A stretch of 24,693 bases of DNA, from NCBI GenBank assembly GCA_964346815.1, contig CAYFWF010000013.1, forward strand, positions 1 to 24,693. Reading direction: 5' to 3'. The DNA comes from CAYFWF01 sp964346815 (GTDB taxonomy: Bacteria; Acidobacteriota; Aminicenantia; Aminicenantales; Aminicenantaceae). Made by a program: the position numbers and the translations under genes. The notes under the pieces were generated by a model, which saw nothing but the letters and a program-made list of their open reading frames with translations, did not search any database and was not told the origin of the DNA. Shown piece by piece: positions 23,689 to 24,693 of this stretch (the stretch's first letter is position 1; each line of letters opens with the position of its first letter).

Positions 23689-24639
23689 TCATGGAGTCAG
23701 AAAGATCTTGATCGTATCTGGTTTTTTCGCCAGATCAAATGCTTCTCGGGCTTCTTCCAAAGGAAAATCTCCATCAACCATATCTCTCACATCGATGCTC
23801 TTATTTTTTAAAAAATCCAAGGCCCTCCCGAATGGGCCGCACCGGGAACCGATCAACTGCACCTCATCAATGACTATTCGAGAAATATTCGTTTCTATTT
23901 CACCATGAAAAGTGCTTTTCGCCACAATCCTGCCTCTCGGTTTTATCCAGTCCAGAGCCTCCGGTATCCCTTTTGGACTTCCAGTGGCCTCCACGATTAT
24001 GTCGAATTTATGGTCCCAATCCATGTTTCTCAACGAGGTTTGAATCCCCTTTCTTTGGAGTATGGCTAATTTCCTCGGATGGTGTCCGACACAATAGATA
24101 TGGGTGGTTTGGGTTCGGATAACCTGTGCAATAAGGAGGCCCAGTTTGCCGTCCCCCAAAACCAGAACCTCGTGCCCTTCGTTAATCTGGACTTGCTCCA
24201 ATATCTCAATCGCTGCTGCCAGAGGCTCGATAAAAACAGCCTCCGTGTCAGATATTTCTGAGGGAAGACCATGGAGATTCGAGAGAGGGAGGGTCACTAA
24301 CTCAGCAAAAACACCGTCTTTTTCCTGAATTCCCAGCACCTGTCTCGAAGAACAATGTTTGGCAAACCCTGCCTGACACATTTCACATTTACCACAGGAA
24401 ATGTTTATCTCTCCTGCGACTCTTTTCCCGACCCAGCCATTGACTGGAGCCTCCACAACGCAGCCGACGAACTCGTGCCCCAGAATTCCCTCGAAATCCA
24501 TGTATCCTTTGATCAACTCCAAATCTGTGTTGCAGATCCCAGCTTTGATGACCCTGATCAATGCTTCTCCTTCTCCAATCAAGGGAACGGGAGTCTCTTC
24601 GACACAGATTCTTCGGTCTCTGAGCATCACGGCCTTCAT
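23689..24639 (-). CDS. Zinc-dependent medium-chain alcohol dehydrogenase-like protein
   Basis: Encodes 316 residues from the ATG at 24639 (MKAVMLRDRR), which has AGGGTG about 5 nt upstream and matches the family's usual opening. A longer in-frame ATG at 24666 has no good site. Catalytic zinc ligands are probably Cys36 (AGICNTD) and His55-Glu56 (GHEF). The structural-zinc lobe CGKCEMCQAGFAKHC with four cysteines is intact. The NAD(P)-binding motif is VLGDGKLGLL. The short length, slightly below the usual ~340, is typical of the threonine/sorbitol dehydrogenase-like branch with GICNTDLE. The substrate, presumably a secondary alcohol, polyol or amino alcohol, cannot be read from sequence. It is followed by the PK_C-domain gene, a possible functional partner. 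Confidence 0.88.
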   Translation of the reverse strand: MKAVMLRDRRICVEETPVPLIGEGEALIRVIKAGICNTDLELIKGYMDFEGILGHEFVGCVVEAPVNGWVGKRVAGEINISCGKCEMCQAGFAKHCSSRQVLGIQEKDGVFAELVTLPLSNLHGLPSEISDTEAVFIEPLAAAIEILEQVQINEGHEVLVLGDGKLGLLIAQVIRTQTTHIYCVGHHPRKLAILQRKGIQTSLRNMDWDHKFDIIVEATGSPKGIPEALDWIKPRGRIVAKSTFHGEIETNISRIVIDEVQLIGSRCGPFGRALDFLKNKSIDVRDMVDGDFPLEEAREAFDLAKKPDTIKIFLTP

Positions 24640-24651
24640 TGTTTTCACCCT

Positions 24652-24680
24652 ATTGTGTTTCCTCATCCAAAACCTGTCAA
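24652..24680 (-). promoter_or_regulatory. Candidate promoter upstream of the dehydrogenase
   Basis: A perfect TTGACA (24680-24675, minus strand) is followed after 17 nt by CACAAT (24657-24652, four of six matches to TATAAT). Predicted transcription would start almost at the ribosome-binding site, leaving a leader of only about 6 nt. The real start site may therefore be upstream, outside the window. Confidence 0.25.
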
Positions 24681-24693
24681 CAACAATTTTCTC

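Noticed and set aside
1..24693. CRISPR array, toxin-antitoxin pair, phage-defence island or mobile element
   Set aside because: No spaced direct repeats, transposase, integrase, terminal inverted repeats or defence-gene motifs were found; gene content is mainly envelope and housekeeping.

Overview
The window is about 24.7 kb of densely packed chromosomal DNA from a diderm (Gram-negative-type) bacterium. It carries BamA, Skp, LpxA, LpxI, a LolCD-type transporter, several Sec signal peptides and a small outer-membrane beta-barrel. No rRNA, tRNA, CRISPR array, transposase, integrase or phage gene was seen, and no gene-free stretch exceeds 150 bases. The order lysS-lolC-lolD-bamA-skp-fabZ-lpxA-lpxI-Gfo/Idh resembles envelope clusters known from Desulfobacterota and Acidobacteriota-like lineages. 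My best guess is an uncultured Acidobacteriota/Aminicenantes-type organism. That is inference from gene content and order, not a phylogenetic result.

Layout. (1) 93-6610, plus strand: an exported 1383-residue M14 metallopeptidase-like protein, a LolA-fold-like exported protein and an M48 metalloprotease with a degenerate lipobox. (2) 6660-7574, minus: a Gfo/Idh/MocA oxidoreductase with its own candidate promoter. (3) 7670-12630, minus, read bamA > skp > fabZ > lpxA > lpxI: outer-membrane protein assembly and the early steps of lipid A synthesis, with no lpxD. (4) 12745-19056, minus, read acetyltransferase-like > crotonase > ribH > nusB > lysS > lolC > lolD: a tightly coupled operon that ends in lipoprotein export. 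(5) 19202-21646, plus: a Lon-like AAA protease, divergent from unit 4 across a 145-bp promoter region. (6) 21672-24639, minus, read zinc dehydrogenase > stand-alone pyruvate-kinase C-terminal domain > small beta-barrel > RluB-type pseudouridine synthase.

How the genes work together. Units 3 and 4 supply the outer membrane: LpxA and LpxI make lipid A precursors, FabZ feeds hydroxyacyl chains, Skp and BamA chaperone and insert beta-barrels, and LolCD releases lipoproteins. Unit 1 looks like a set of secreted or periplasmic proteases plus a LolA-like partner.

Start codons were re-chosen in several places from ribosome-binding sites and family lengths. fabZ uses TTG; the crotonase and acetyltransferase-like genes use GTG. 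Three gene pairs share the same 8-nt overlap of form ATGNNTGA.

Most of the window is recognisable housekeeping. The best candidates for something undescribed are the duplicated calcium-loop modules in the giant M14 protein, the lipid A cluster that lacks lpxD but holds a possible GnnA-type oxidoreductase, and the orphan pyruvate-kinase domain beside a dehydrogenase.
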